Assembly (NCBI RefSeq): GCF_024741795.1
Contig: NZ_CP102950.1
Span: 496,001-560,000 of the forward strand
DNA length: 64,000 nucleotides
DNA from: Arthrobacter sp. CJ23
Lineage (GTDB): Bacteria; Actinomycetota; Actinomycetes; Actinomycetales; Micrococcaceae
Reading direction: 5' to 3'
Shown here: piece after piece, positions 17,754-25,626 of the stretch
How the letters are laid out: every line of letters starts with the position of its first letter
Numbering within the stretch: the stretch's first letter is position 1
Notes under the pieces: model-generated
Told to the model about the DNA's origin: nothing
The model's database searches: none
Seen by the model: only the letters and a program-made list of their open reading frames with translations
Program-made: the position numbers and the translations under genes

Positions 17754-18224
17754 TCAGAAGCGGATATGGACGGTGAAGCTGTCCTCGGGACGGCCCGTAT
17801 GGCGCGCGGCAACCTGGCGGGACGCTGCAGGAATGTCGATGAAGCTGCGCGCTGTGGCCGTCAATTCCGGGTAGTCATCGAAAGCCAGGGTCAAGCGGCC
17901 GTCACTGGCGTGCTGAATGTGCACGGTGATGACCGTTTTGGGTTCCTTGGGCGGAATCCCAGCGGTGGTGAGGGAGTAGTAGGGGGTGGTTCTGCCCCGT
18001 TCGCCGGCGGGAACATTGGCCCGGATGGTCCCGTCCTCTTCAAGTTCGGCGAGGCGGACCTTGACGGTGTCCTTGCAGGCCGGGACGCCGTCAGTGATGT
18101 CTGAAACCTTGCTGGCGCCGTGGTCTGCCAGGTAGGCGATGATGCGGGACTTAGTGAGCTGGATTCGGTTTTGCGCCGACTTGGTGGCGGTCGGGGCGGT
18201 GGTGTTGATGGAAGTCGTAGTCAT
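17754..18224 (-). CDS. Unknown small protein with a probable winged-helix domain
   Basis: 156 residues from the ATG at 18224; a TTG at 18236 would add four residues and neither start has a clear ribosome site. Residues about 20-75 (SRIIAYLADHGASKVSDITD, then KDTVKVRLAELEEDGTI and TTPYYSLTTAGI) look like a winged helix in which a helix-turn-helix is followed by a wing. The C-terminal half (HIQHASDGRLTLAFDDYPEL onward) is beta-rich with no family I recognise. It is convergent with the uronate operon and upstream of nothing on its strand. It could be a small DNA-binding regulator; I cannot assign a function. Confidence 0.55.
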   Translation of the reverse strand: MTTTSINTTAPTATKSAQNRIQLTKSRIIAYLADHGASKVSDITDGVPACKDTVKVRLAELEEDGTIRANVPAGERGRTTPYYSLTTAGIPPKEPKTVITVHIQHASDGRLTLAFDDYPELTATARSFIDIPAASRQVAARHTGRPEDSFTVHIRF

Positions 18225-18354
18225 GGCTGTGTCCAAGCGATCGACTTGTTCGTCATCATTTCCTATGGTCAGGCGCCTCTGGGGGCGGCAATGAAAGACG
18301 GCTCGGATTCGTCATTGAACCCGTCCGAATGGTTGGGGTGGTGAGCCGCTGGGG

Positions 18355-19074
18355 CTAGCCGTTGGGGCGTGCCGGGATCGGGACGACCGCGCCGAGGGAT
18401 CCTTCGACGCCTTGAAGGTGCCGCATCATGGCAAGGCCTGCGTCTTCAGCCGAGCCCTTTTCGATGGCTTCGAAAATGGCCGCGTGTTCAAGACCGGATT
18501 CTTTCCTGCGGTCCACCACATGGTTCAGCGTGTTGGACTGGTTGGCCATGGCTTCATCGATGTCCGAAAGCATCGATGCGAAGACGCCGTTGCCGCTGCT
18601 CCGGCCGATGATCGCGTGAAACTCGGAATTGAGGATGACCCACTGCTCCAGGTCCTCTTCCCCATCCATGGCCCGGAGGATTTCCCTCAGTGACTCCACA
18701 TCCTGCTGGGTTCGGTGTTCAGCGGCCAAACTGGCGGCCGGGACCTCGATGTGAGGCCGTGCCTCCAGGAGCTCGCGGGCCGAATACTTCCCCAGTTTCA
18801 GGTCCTGGCCAACCTTGTCCGCGATAACAAACGTGCCCTTGCCCGTCCGGGTTACGGTCAGGCCCAAGGCGTTCGAGGACTTGAGGGCCTCGCGAACCAT
18901 CGTCCTGCTGACGCCGAATTGCTGCGCCAACGTGGCTTCCGAATCGAGGCGGGAACCAACTGGAAGCCTGCCGTCTTCAATGGCAGCGCGCAGGGTGGCA
19001 AGCACTGCCTCGGCGGCGCCGACCCGAACGACTTTATCTTGTCCAGCAGTCCAGCTGTCCAACAGGCTGATCAT
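18355..19074 (-). CDS. GntR-family regulator, FCD (FadR-like) subfamily
   Basis: 239 residues. The N-terminal winged helix (about 20-85) has GRLPVGSRLDSEATLAQQFG and SRTMVREALKSSNALGL, typical of GntR. The C-terminal all-helical FCD domain (about 100-225) holds HRTQQDVESLREIL, NSEFHAIIG and LEHAAIFEAIEKGSAEDA, which contribute the metal/ligand pocket. FCD regulators are common for uronate, gluconate and lactate genes, so this one may co-control the uronate island that ends 0.65 kb away; a role in the gentisate cluster is the alternative. No obvious operator was found near it. Confidence 0.85.
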   Translation of the reverse strand: MISLLDSWTAGQDKVVRVGAAEAVLATLRAAIEDGRLPVGSRLDSEATLAQQFGVSRTMVREALKSSNALGLTVTRTGKGTFVIADKVGQDLKLGKYSARELLEARPHIEVPAASLAAEHRTQQDVESLREILRAMDGEEDLEQWVILNSEFHAIIGRSSGNGVFASMLSDIDEAMANQSNTLNHVVDRRKESGLEHAAIFEAIEKGSAEDAGLAMMRHLQGVEGSLGAVVPIPARPNG

Positions 19075-19130
19075 GAAACGAATATGGCACGGGCCACAGA
19101 ACGGGGCAAGTTGTTACGCCGAATTTAACC

Positions 19131-19174
19131 CAAAGAGCAGTCAGCGACCCACAGGAGTCGCCGACTGCTCTTTG
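19131..19174 (-). terminator. Terminator after the gentisate operon
   Basis: CAAAGAGCAGTC and GACTGCTCTTTG form a perfect 12-bp stem, with further partial pairing inside, 12 bp past the stop codon of the maleylpyruvate isomerase gene. On the reverse strand it is preceded by an A-rich and followed by a T-rich arm. Confidence 0.65.
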
Positions 19175-19186
19175 TGCCTCGCGGGA

Positions 19187-19951
19187 CTAGATCCACTTCG
19201 GCGCGGCCGGAACCGCACCATTCGCGCCCGGCCCGACGGTGGTGACGCCGCGGGCGCCGCGGCCCGCCGCCCACTCGACGACGGCGGGCAGGGGGCCGGT
19301 GATGATCGTCGGGTTCCCGGCGCCGGTGTCGCCGAACTTCAGCTCCGTGCCATCCACACCAGCGCCGGTGACCGTGACGAGCAGCCCGGCATCCGTGCCC
19401 CGGGCACTCCAGGCGCCGGTGATGTCCTGGAGCAGCCGCCCCAGGACGGGTGCGGGGATGTCAGCGAACGAGGCTCCGTTGTCCAGGTCCACGGCGTGCA
19501 TCCAGACCTCGCGGGTGCGCATCCACACGGTTTCGGACGCGGGAACTGTGCGGCCCTGGGCGGTGCGGACTTCGTGGGACCACGCCTCGGCAGGCAGGTC
19601 CCGCCATTCCACGGACAGGTGCACGGCGGAGTGGTCGAACAGGTTCCGCAGGGCGATCGGGGACAGGGTGGCGCCGAAATTGATCTCCTGCCCGCGGGCC
19701 TCCGGGGAGGAATACATGGGTGTCTCCACGCCGGTGGCCGCCCAGTCCACCAATCGGGCGATCGCGCGGGCGTTGTAGCCCACATGTGCCACGACGTGGC
19801 GGCGCGTCCACCCGGGAAGCCGGGTGCCGCCGTCGAGCGCTGCGTCGGAAAGCTCATTGAGTTTCCGAGCGAAGAAGGCGGTGCCCCGCCGCGCCTGCAA
19901 GAGTTCTTCCTGCAGTCGCGGGTCCGTCGTCTGGTCGGCGCGGGCGGCCAT
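19187..19951 (-). CDS. Mycothiol-dependent maleylpyruvate isomerase
   Basis: 254 residues of the DinB-like MDMPI family. It isomerises maleylpyruvate to fumarylpyruvate using mycothiol, the actinobacterial thiol. The metal site is visible as the histidine of RRHVVAHVGYN (about residues 50-60) and the E-x3-H of TREVWMHAVDL. The start at 19951 overlaps the stop of the hydrolase gene (ATGA), and it is the last gene of the gentisate operon. The length is slightly above the characterised Corynebacterium glutamicum enzyme (about 240). Confidence 0.88.
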   Translation of the reverse strand: MAARADQTTDPRLQEELLQARRGTAFFARKLNELSDAALDGGTRLPGWTRRHVVAHVGYNARAIARLVDWAATGVETPMYSSPEARGQEINFGATLSPIALRNLFDHSAVHLSVEWRDLPAEAWSHEVRTAQGRTVPASETVWMRTREVWMHAVDLDNGASFADIPAPVLGRLLQDITGAWSARGTDAGLLVTVTGAGVDGTELKFGDTGAGNPTIITGPLPAVVEWAAGRGARGVTTVGPGANGAVPAAPKWI

Positions 19952-20775
19952 CAGGCTTCCTTGACCACGCGGTTGTTCAGCTGGCCCAGGCCCTCGATGC
20001 TGGTGACCAGGAGCTGGCCCTCCTGCAGGTAGCGCTTGGGGTCCTGCGCGTGGCCCACGCCGCCGGGGGTGCCGGTGGCGATCACGTCGCCCGGGTTCAG
20101 GGTGATGATGGTGGAGATGTAGGAGACCAGGAATTCCGGGGTGAAGACGAGGTCGCCGGTGGGGGTGCTCTGCTGGATCTCGCCGTCTACGGCCGAGGTC
20201 ATGAGCGGGCCGGCGGTGAATTCGTCCTTGGTGACCAGGGCGGGGCCGAACGGGGTGGAGTTCTCCCAGGTCTTGCCCTGCAGCCACTGGATGGTGCGGA
20301 ACTGGTAGTCCCGCATGCTGACATCGTTGAGCACCGAGTACCCGGCGATGTGGTCCGCGGCGTCGGCCTCGCTGATCCGGCGGCCCTTCTTGCCGATCAC
20401 CACGGCGAGCTCGGCTTCCCAGTCCACGGTGTCGGATTCCTGCGGCAGTGCCAGGTCATCGTTCGGGCCGATCAGGGATTCCTGGTACTTGGCGAACAGG
20501 GTGGGGTACTCCGGGATTTCCCGGCCCATTTCCTTGATGTGGTTGCGGTAGTTGTGCCCCACGCAGATGATCTTGCCCGGTGAGGGCACGACGGCGGCGA
20601 GGTCCGCGCCGTCGAGCGCGTGCGTGGCGCCGCTGGCCGCCTTCGCCGTGGCCTCCCAGGCGGGGTCCTGCAGCAGGGCGCCGACGTCGGCGAAGCCGTC
20701 GATCTCTGTGAGGGTGTCGCCGTCCTGGCGGACGGCTTTGGTGCCGTATTCGGTGCGGAGGGTGAGGAGTTTCAT
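19951..20775 (-). CDS. Fumarylpyruvate hydrolase (FAH family)
   Basis: 274 residues. It is expected to cleave fumarylpyruvate to fumarate and pyruvate. Family signatures are ICVGHNYRNHIKEMG (catalytic region), TVDWEAELAVVIGKKGRRI with the metal-binding Glu residues, and the late GDVIATGTPGGVGHAQDP. FAH proteins act on several beta-diketones, but a position between gentisate dioxygenase and maleylpyruvate isomerase, with 4-bp overlaps, supports fumarylpyruvate. Confidence 0.88.
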   Translation of the reverse strand: MKLLTLRTEYGTKAVRQDGDTLTEIDGFADVGALLQDPAWEATAKAASGATHALDGADLAAVVPSPGKIICVGHNYRNHIKEMGREIPEYPTLFAKYQESLIGPNDDLALPQESDTVDWEAELAVVIGKKGRRISEADAADHIAGYSVLNDVSMRDYQFRTIQWLQGKTWENSTPFGPALVTKDEFTAGPLMTSAVDGEIQQSTPTGDLVFTPEFLVSYISTIITLNPGDVIATGTPGGVGHAQDPKRYLQEGQLLVTSIEGLGQLNNRVVKEA

Positions 20776-21905
20776 GCGTTCTTGCGTCCTTCGGTGTAGC
20801 TGCGGTTGAAGTTCAGGCGTTCAAAGATGGGGGCGTCGCTGAAGCGGAACAGATCAAACTCTGTGTCGGCCTGCAGGGACCATTCCTGCCAGGACGGGAC
20901 CACGAACAGGTCGCCCTTGGCCAGATGCTTGGTTTCGCCGTTCAGGACCACGGTGCCGGTGCCTTCGAAGACCTGCCAGACGCTGGATCCCACCTCGCGC
21001 AACGGCTCGGTGACGGCGCCCGCGCGGAGGCGGTGGAACTCGGCGCGGATGGTGGGCATCACGTCCCCGCCGGTGGTGGGGTTGGAGTAGCGGACGGCGG
21101 CGTGGCCCTGGGACACCGTGGCCGGGTGGCCCTCGTCCTCCAGGAGCAGCTGTTCGCGCAGCGCCGCGTCGGTGTGTTCCCAGCGGTACGCGGCGATGGG
21201 GGAGTTGGTGGTGTCATCCAGCCCGGAGAGCGGGCGCAGGCCGGGGTGGGCCCAGAGCCGTTCGGAGCGGGAGATGTCCGGGGTGGCCTCGTCCGTGACG
21301 CGCTCGGAGCCGAACTCGAAGAACCCGGCATCGGCGTAGTGCACGAACGGGATGTCCAGGCCGTCGATCCACGCCATCGGCTGATCGGTGTCGTTGTGGT
21401 GGCCGTGGAAGTTCCAGCCCGGAGTCAACAGGAAGTCCCCGCGGCGCATCGCCACCGGGTCCCCGTTCACGACTGTCCATACGCCTTCGCCTTCGACGAC
21501 GAAGCGGAAGGCGTTCTGGGAGTGGCGGTGCTCCGGCGCGGTCTCGCGGGCGCCAAGGTACTGGATGGCGGCCCACAGCGTCGGCGTCGCATACGGCGTG
21601 CCCGCCAGGCCCGGGTTGGCGAGGGCGATGGCACGGCGTTCCCCGCCGCGGCCCACCGGCACCAGGTCCCCGGCACGGGCGGCCAGCGGGTACAGATCGC
21701 TCCACCGCCACACATGCGGCACTGCCTTGGGCGTGGGGACCATCGGCATGAGGTCACCGATCTCCGTCCACAGCGGGATCAGGTTCTCTTCGTCGAAGTC
21801 CTTGTACAGCTGCTCCAGCTGGGCAGCTTCTTCCGGGGTCGGCTCCGGCAGGGCGTGGCTGGCGGCCACTGATTCATGAGTCGTGTTCTCGGCGCTGATG
21901 GACAC
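20772..21905 (-). CDS. Gentisate 1,2-dioxygenase
   Basis: 377 residues, a bicupin Fe(II) ring-cleavage dioxygenase that opens gentisate (2,5-dihydroxybenzoate) to maleylpyruvate. The first cupin carries the metal histidines in EHRHSQNAFRFVVEGEG and the following GWNFHGHHND. The second cupin is around VFEGTGTVVLNG and GDLFVVPSWQEW. The GTG at 21905 has GAGGAGG six bases upstream, better than later ATGs. It is the first gene of the gentisate operon, with an IclR-type operator 80-95 nt upstream. Confidence 0.92.
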   Translation of the reverse strand: MSISAENTTHESVAASHALPEPTPEEAAQLEQLYKDFDEENLIPLWTEIGDLMPMVPTPKAVPHVWRWSDLYPLAARAGDLVPVGRGGERRAIALANPGLAGTPYATPTLWAAIQYLGARETAPEHRHSQNAFRFVVEGEGVWTVVNGDPVAMRRGDFLLTPGWNFHGHHNDTDQPMAWIDGLDIPFVHYADAGFFEFGSERVTDEATPDISRSERLWAHPGLRPLSGLDDTTNSPIAAYRWEHTDAALREQLLLEDEGHPATVSQGHAAVRYSNPTTGGDVMPTIRAEFHRLRAGAVTEPLREVGSSVWQVFEGTGTVVLNGETKHLAKGDLFVVPSWQEWSLQADTEFDLFRFSDAPIFERLNFNRSYTEGRKNA

Positions 21906-21984
21906 GTAGGCCTCCTCGATAGGGTCCGAACAGTTTTTTGGCGTAGTTCGACCCTAGGGATGCATGGCGGTGACTCCCAGCATA

Positions 21985-21999
21985 TTCTGCTGTACAGAA
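21985..21999. promoter_or_regulatory. IclR-type operator in the gentisate operon promoter
   Basis: TTCTG-N5-CAGAA (extended ATTCTG..CAGAAT) is an inverted repeat. The same pattern recurs at 22852-22866 on the other side of the IclR gene, which supports a shared regulator. Confidence 0.65.
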
Positions 22000-22037
22000 T
22001 TAATGTCGACGGCGTTGCCGTCCGGCCCGTGGGTGGT

Positions 22038-22859
22038 TCAGTCCGTCTCGGCCGGGTTGGCCGCGATGTCGATCTCCACCTGCCGGCAGGTCTCGCGCAG
22101 GGCGGCGACCAAACCGCCGTCGAACACGTTCCGGAAGCGCGTGGCAGGCGTGGCGACGGTCAGTGCCCCAACCACCGCTCCATGCCGGTTGTGCAGTGCG
22201 ATACCCAACGCGCTGACGCCTTCCTCGGTGCCCTCGAAGTTCGCCGCGAAGCCGTTGCCCCGGATGGCGTCCAGCTCGCGGTTGAAGGCGGCAAATTCAT
22301 GGTCCGGGATGGTGTCGCCGCCAATCTCTGCGTTCTGGCTGCGGAACAACTGCTCGATCATGGAGGGTTCCAGTTCTGCGAGCATGGCCTTCCCTCCGGA
22401 GGTCTTGTTCGCAGGCATGACCGTACCCTGGCGGTCTCCGATGCGCAGCACGTTGCTGCCCTCCACGGTGGCAAGGAAACGGACTTTGGTTCCCACCCGG
22501 ACCATGAGGTTGACGGTCTCATTGAGCTGCGCGGACAGGAGCTCCATATGGGGTTGAGCCAGCTCGCGCAGCAGCCGGGTCCAGCTGAGGCCGGCAGGTC
22601 CAACCCCCATGGCGGGGCCGGGGACGTAACGGCGGTTTTCATCCTGGACCGCGAAGCCGCGGTAAACGAGCATCGCCAGCAGGCGGTGGGCCGTGGAGGG
22701 GGCAACACCAAGCTCTGCTGCGGCGTCCTTGAGGCGGAGCGCGCCGCCGTCGCGGAGCAATTGGAGGAGCTGCAGCGCGTTGTCCACGGCCTCGATGGAA
22801 TAGGTGGGCCGCTTCTGAACGGGCTTTCGGGCCGAGGGAGATGCTGGCTTGTTCTGCAC
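22038..22859 (-). CDS. IclR-family regulator of the 3-hydroxybenzoate/gentisate genes
   Basis: 273 residues from a GTG at 22859. The N-terminal winged helix (about 20-80: YSIEAVDNALQLLQLL, LKDAAAELGVAPSTAHRLLAML) is followed by the IclR effector domain, with VRFLATVEGSNVLRIGDRQG, ANKTSGGKAMLAEL and GVSALGIALHNRHGAVVGALTV. It lies between the gentisate operon and the divergent transporter/hydroxylase genes. Two TTCTG-N5-CAGAA boxes lie one on each side, the second overlapping its own start codon. It is probably a 3-hydroxybenzoate- or gentisate-responsive regulator with autoregulation. Confidence 0.88.
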   Translation of the reverse strand: MQNKPASPSARKPVQKRPTYSIEAVDNALQLLQLLRDGGALRLKDAAAELGVAPSTAHRLLAMLVYRGFAVQDENRRYVPGPAMGVGPAGLSWTRLLRELAQPHMELLSAQLNETVNLMVRVGTKVRFLATVEGSNVLRIGDRQGTVMPANKTSGGKAMLAELEPSMIEQLFRSQNAEIGGDTIPDHEFAAFNRELDAIRGNGFAANFEGTEEGVSALGIALHNRHGAVVGALTVATPATRFRNVFDGGLVAALRETCRQVEIDIAANPAETD

Positions 22860-22866
22860 AACAGAA
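22852..22866. promoter_or_regulatory. IclR-type operator between iclR and the MFS transporter gene
   Basis: TTCTGCACAACAGAA repeats the box at 21985-21999. It covers the GTG start of the regulator gene and lies 42 nt upstream of the transporter ATG, so one bound protein could affect both directions. Confidence 0.65.
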
Positions 22867-22907
22867 TTGTATGGTGCTCCGCCTGATGTTCACTCGACAG
22901 TGGTGGG

Positions 22908-24221
22908 ATGAATCACACACTTCCCGCTGCAGCGTCGCAACGGTCATCAGCAGAGGCTGTCACCACCGACGCCTCCGGCAACGCACCGCGGTTCTCGAAA
23001 GGCTCGGCCCTGGCCGTCCTTGTCTGCTGGCTGTTGGTGGTCTTCGATGGCTACGACCTCATTGTCTACGGCACCGTGCAGTCCTCCCTGATCTCCGGGA
23101 CCGGGTGGGGCCTGACGAAGGCCACTGCCGGCACCATCGGATCCATGGCCTTCCTTGGCATGATGATCGGTGCCATCTTTGCCGGCCGGATGGCCGACTC
23201 GTGGGGCCGGCGCCGGACCATCCTCGCTTGCGCGATCGTCTTCTCTGTCTTCACCATCCTCTGCGCCTTTGCTCCCAATGCGGCCGTCTTCGGTGGCCTG
23301 CGGCTCCTCGCGGGCATCGGTCTTGGCGGCTTGGTGCCCTCGGCGAATGCCTTGGTCGCGGAACTGGTGCCGTCCAAGTGGCGCTCGACCATTGCCACGC
23401 TCATGATGTCCGGCGTGCCGATCGGCGGCTCCATCGCCGCGCTGGTGGGCATCCCGCTGATTCCGGCCTTCGGGTGGCAGGCCATGTTCCTCGTGGCCGT
23501 GCTGGCCCTGGTGATCGTGGTGCCGCTCGGGTTGAAGTACATTCCTGAGACCCTGGCGCCGGCGAATGGTTCCGGAAGAGCCGCCCGGACCAGCGCCACC
23601 AAGGACTCCTCCGGATTCGGCTCCCTCCTCCGGGCTCCCTACCTGGGAGTCAGCGTGCTGTTCGCCCTGGCCACGATCGCCACGCTTTTCGCCTGGTACG
23701 GCCTGGGCACCTGGTTGCCCAACCTCATGCAGCTGGCAGGCTACAACCTTGGCTCAGCGCTGACCTTCGCGTTGGCACTCAACCTGGGTGCCGTCGCCGG
23801 CTCGGTCATCACGGCCTGGGCGGGCACGCGCTTCGGCCCGGTCCCCACCGCAATCGCAGCCGCCGCCGTCGCCGGTATCGCGCTGGCTGTCCTGGTGACG
23901 GGCCCGCCCGTCACCATCGTGTACCTGATGCTGGTCCTGGCCGGCGTCGGTACCCACGGCACCCAGTGCCTCATCATTGCCGCGGTCGCCAGCCACTATC
24001 CCGACCATTTGCGTGGAACCGCACTTGGCTGGGCGCTCGGCACAGGCCGCATTGGCGCCGTCGTCGCACCCCAGGTGGGTGGCCTCCTGCTGGCGGCCGG
24101 GCTGGGCGTCAATTCCAACTTCCTCGCGTTCGCCGGTGCCGCCGCCATCGCCGCGGTCCTGCTGGCCGCCGTCGGACTCAAAATCACCTCGAAGAACTCC
24201 CAAGGAGCAAGCAATGTCTGA
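22908..24221 (+). CDS. MFS aromatic acid:H+ symporter (AAHS type)
   Basis: 437 residues, twelve predicted membrane helices. Helix 1 has the aromatic-acid carrier motif FDGYDLIVYGT (about residues 46-56). The loop 2-3 motif GRMADSWGRRRT and the repeated motif after helix 8 are in place. It most likely imports 3-hydroxybenzoate, gentisate or a related aromatic acid, because the hydroxylase gene follows and overlaps by 8 bp. The start at 22908 has GGTGGG upstream. Confidence 0.88.
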   Translation: MNHTLPAAASQRSSAEAVTTDASGNAPRFSKGSALAVLVCWLLVVFDGYDLIVYGTVQSSLISGTGWGLTKATAGTIGSMAFLGMMIGAIFAGRMADSWGRRRTILACAIVFSVFTILCAFAPNAAVFGGLRLLAGIGLGGLVPSANALVAELVPSKWRSTIATLMMSGVPIGGSIAALVGIPLIPAFGWQAMFLVAVLALVIVVPLGLKYIPETLAPANGSGRAARTSATKDSSGFGSLLRAPYLGVSVLFALATIATLFAWYGLGTWLPNLMQLAGYNLGSALTFALALNLGAVAGSVITAWAGTRFGPVPTAIAAAAVAGIALAVLVTGPPVTIVYLMLVLAGVGTHGTQCLIIAAVASHYPDHLRGTALGWALGTGRIGAVVAPQVGGLLLAAGLGVNSNFLAFAGAAAIAAVLLAAVGLKITSKNSQGASNV

Positions 24222-25470
24222 ATACACCATGTCCACCGATGTCCTGGTTGTGGGAGGGGGAATGGCCGGACTGGCCGGAGCCCTCGCCCTCCGCGAGAAC
24301 GGCGCGAACGTCACGCTGGTTGAGCGGGCGCCCGAATTCGGCGAGGTTGGCGCCGGCCTGCAGATGGCCCCGAACGCCTCCCGCGTCCTCAAGCGCTGGG
24401 GCCTGCTGGAGAAGGCCCTCGAAATCGGCGTCCAGCCCAAGCACCTGGTCTTCCGCGACGCCGTGACCGGCGAGGAGCTGACGCGGCAGACGCTCAGTGG
24501 GGAATTCGAGGAGCGCTACGGCGCACCGTACGTGGTGATCCACCGCAGCGATCTGCACCGTGTCCTGCTCGAAGGATGCGAGGCGGCAGGCGTCACGCTG
24601 GTCAACGACGTCATGGTGGAAAGTGTGGAAACCGTGAACGGCCGCGGCGTGGTCCACACCGCCGCCGGCGTGGACTATGAAGCGGACGTGGTGATCGGTG
24701 CCGACGGACTCAAATCCACCCTGCGTCCGCTCGTGGCCAACGACCAGCCGGTCTCCTCGGCCTACGTTGCCTACCGCGGCACCGTGCCCATCACACCCGA
24801 GACGCCCAAGGCTGATCTCGAGGACGTCATCGTCTACCTCGGCCCGGACTGCCACCTGGTCCAGTACCCGCTCCGCAAGGGCGAGCTGCTGAACACCGTG
24901 GCCGTCTTCAAATCGGCATCCTTCGAACGCGGCGAAGAGCAGTACGGCGGCGTGGACGAACTCGAGGCCGCCTACAAGGACTGCGTCCCGGCCGTCCAGG
25001 ACGCCCTGAAGAACCTGGGCACCGGCATGCGCTGGCCGATGTACGACCGTGACCCGATCGAAAACTGGGTCGCCGGCCGGATGGTGCTGATGGGCGACGC
25101 CGCGCACCCCATGCTCCAGTACCTCGCCCAGGGCGCCTGCCAGGCCCTCGAAGATGCCGCCGTGCTGCAGGACGTCAGCAACGGCACCGTCTTCACCGAG
25201 GGCGGCGTCAACCCTGCTGCCTGGGACGGTGCCATCGAGGAATTCAACAGGGTACGCGCCGGCCGGACGGCACGCGTCCAGCGCACCGCCCGCATCTGGG
25301 GCGAGTCCTGGCACGTCTCCGGACTGGCCCGCACCCTGCGCAACCTGCTCTTCAAGAGCCGCGGCGACGGCAACTTCCAATACAACGACTGGCTGTACGG
25401 CCAGGACGGCGACGGCGTGCCGGCGGTTGACGGGGCCGGCTCCCGTCCGCTGAGCCGGCTGTCCGCCTGA
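24214..25470 (+). CDS. 3-Hydroxybenzoate 6-hydroxylase (FAD monooxygenase)
   Basis: 418 residues of the group A flavoprotein hydroxylases. FAD motifs: VLVVGGGMAGLAGALALREN (about 10-29), the DG motif VIGADGLKSTLR, and GDAAHPMLQYLAQGACQALEDA. It is expected to convert 3-hydroxybenzoate to gentisate with NADH and O2, matching the divergent gentisate operon. Salicylate hydroxylase is the alternative by family similarity, but that would give catechol and fits the neighbours less well. The ATG at 24214 has AAGGAGCAAGC upstream and lies inside the end of the transporter gene. Confidence 0.85.
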   Translation: MSEYTMSTDVLVVGGGMAGLAGALALRENGANVTLVERAPEFGEVGAGLQMAPNASRVLKRWGLLEKALEIGVQPKHLVFRDAVTGEELTRQTLSGEFEERYGAPYVVIHRSDLHRVLLEGCEAAGVTLVNDVMVESVETVNGRGVVHTAAGVDYEADVVIGADGLKSTLRPLVANDQPVSSAYVAYRGTVPITPETPKADLEDVIVYLGPDCHLVQYPLRKGELLNTVAVFKSASFERGEEQYGGVDELEAAYKDCVPAVQDALKNLGTGMRWPMYDRDPIENWVAGRMVLMGDAAHPMLQYLAQGACQALEDAAVLQDVSNGTVFTEGGVNPAAWDGAIEEFNRVRAGRTARVQRTARIWGESWHVSGLARTLRNLLFKSRGDGNFQYNDWLYGQDGDGVPAVDGAGSRPLSRLSA

Positions 25471-25510
25471 CCGGACGGGGGCTGTTCCGGAGGAGCGTCG
25501 CGGCCAGTAT

Positions 25511-25546
25511 TGTTCGCGATAAGAACATGCGTGCGGATTGTGAACA
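25511..25546. promoter_or_regulatory. PcaR-like operator upstream of pcaF
   Basis: TGTTC-N7-GAACA (25511-25527) is an inverted repeat, with a further TGAACA half-site ending at about 25546. It lies 80-115 nt upstream of the thiolase ATG, the promoter of an operon whose last gene is an IclR-type PcaR. Confidence 0.5.
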
Positions 25547-25626
25547 TCCGAGGTAAGCTGAATCAACCGCCCGGTCGACCCGAGGCGGTGACCACAGGAT
25601 TACTCAGTTGGAATCAGAGGAAACCC

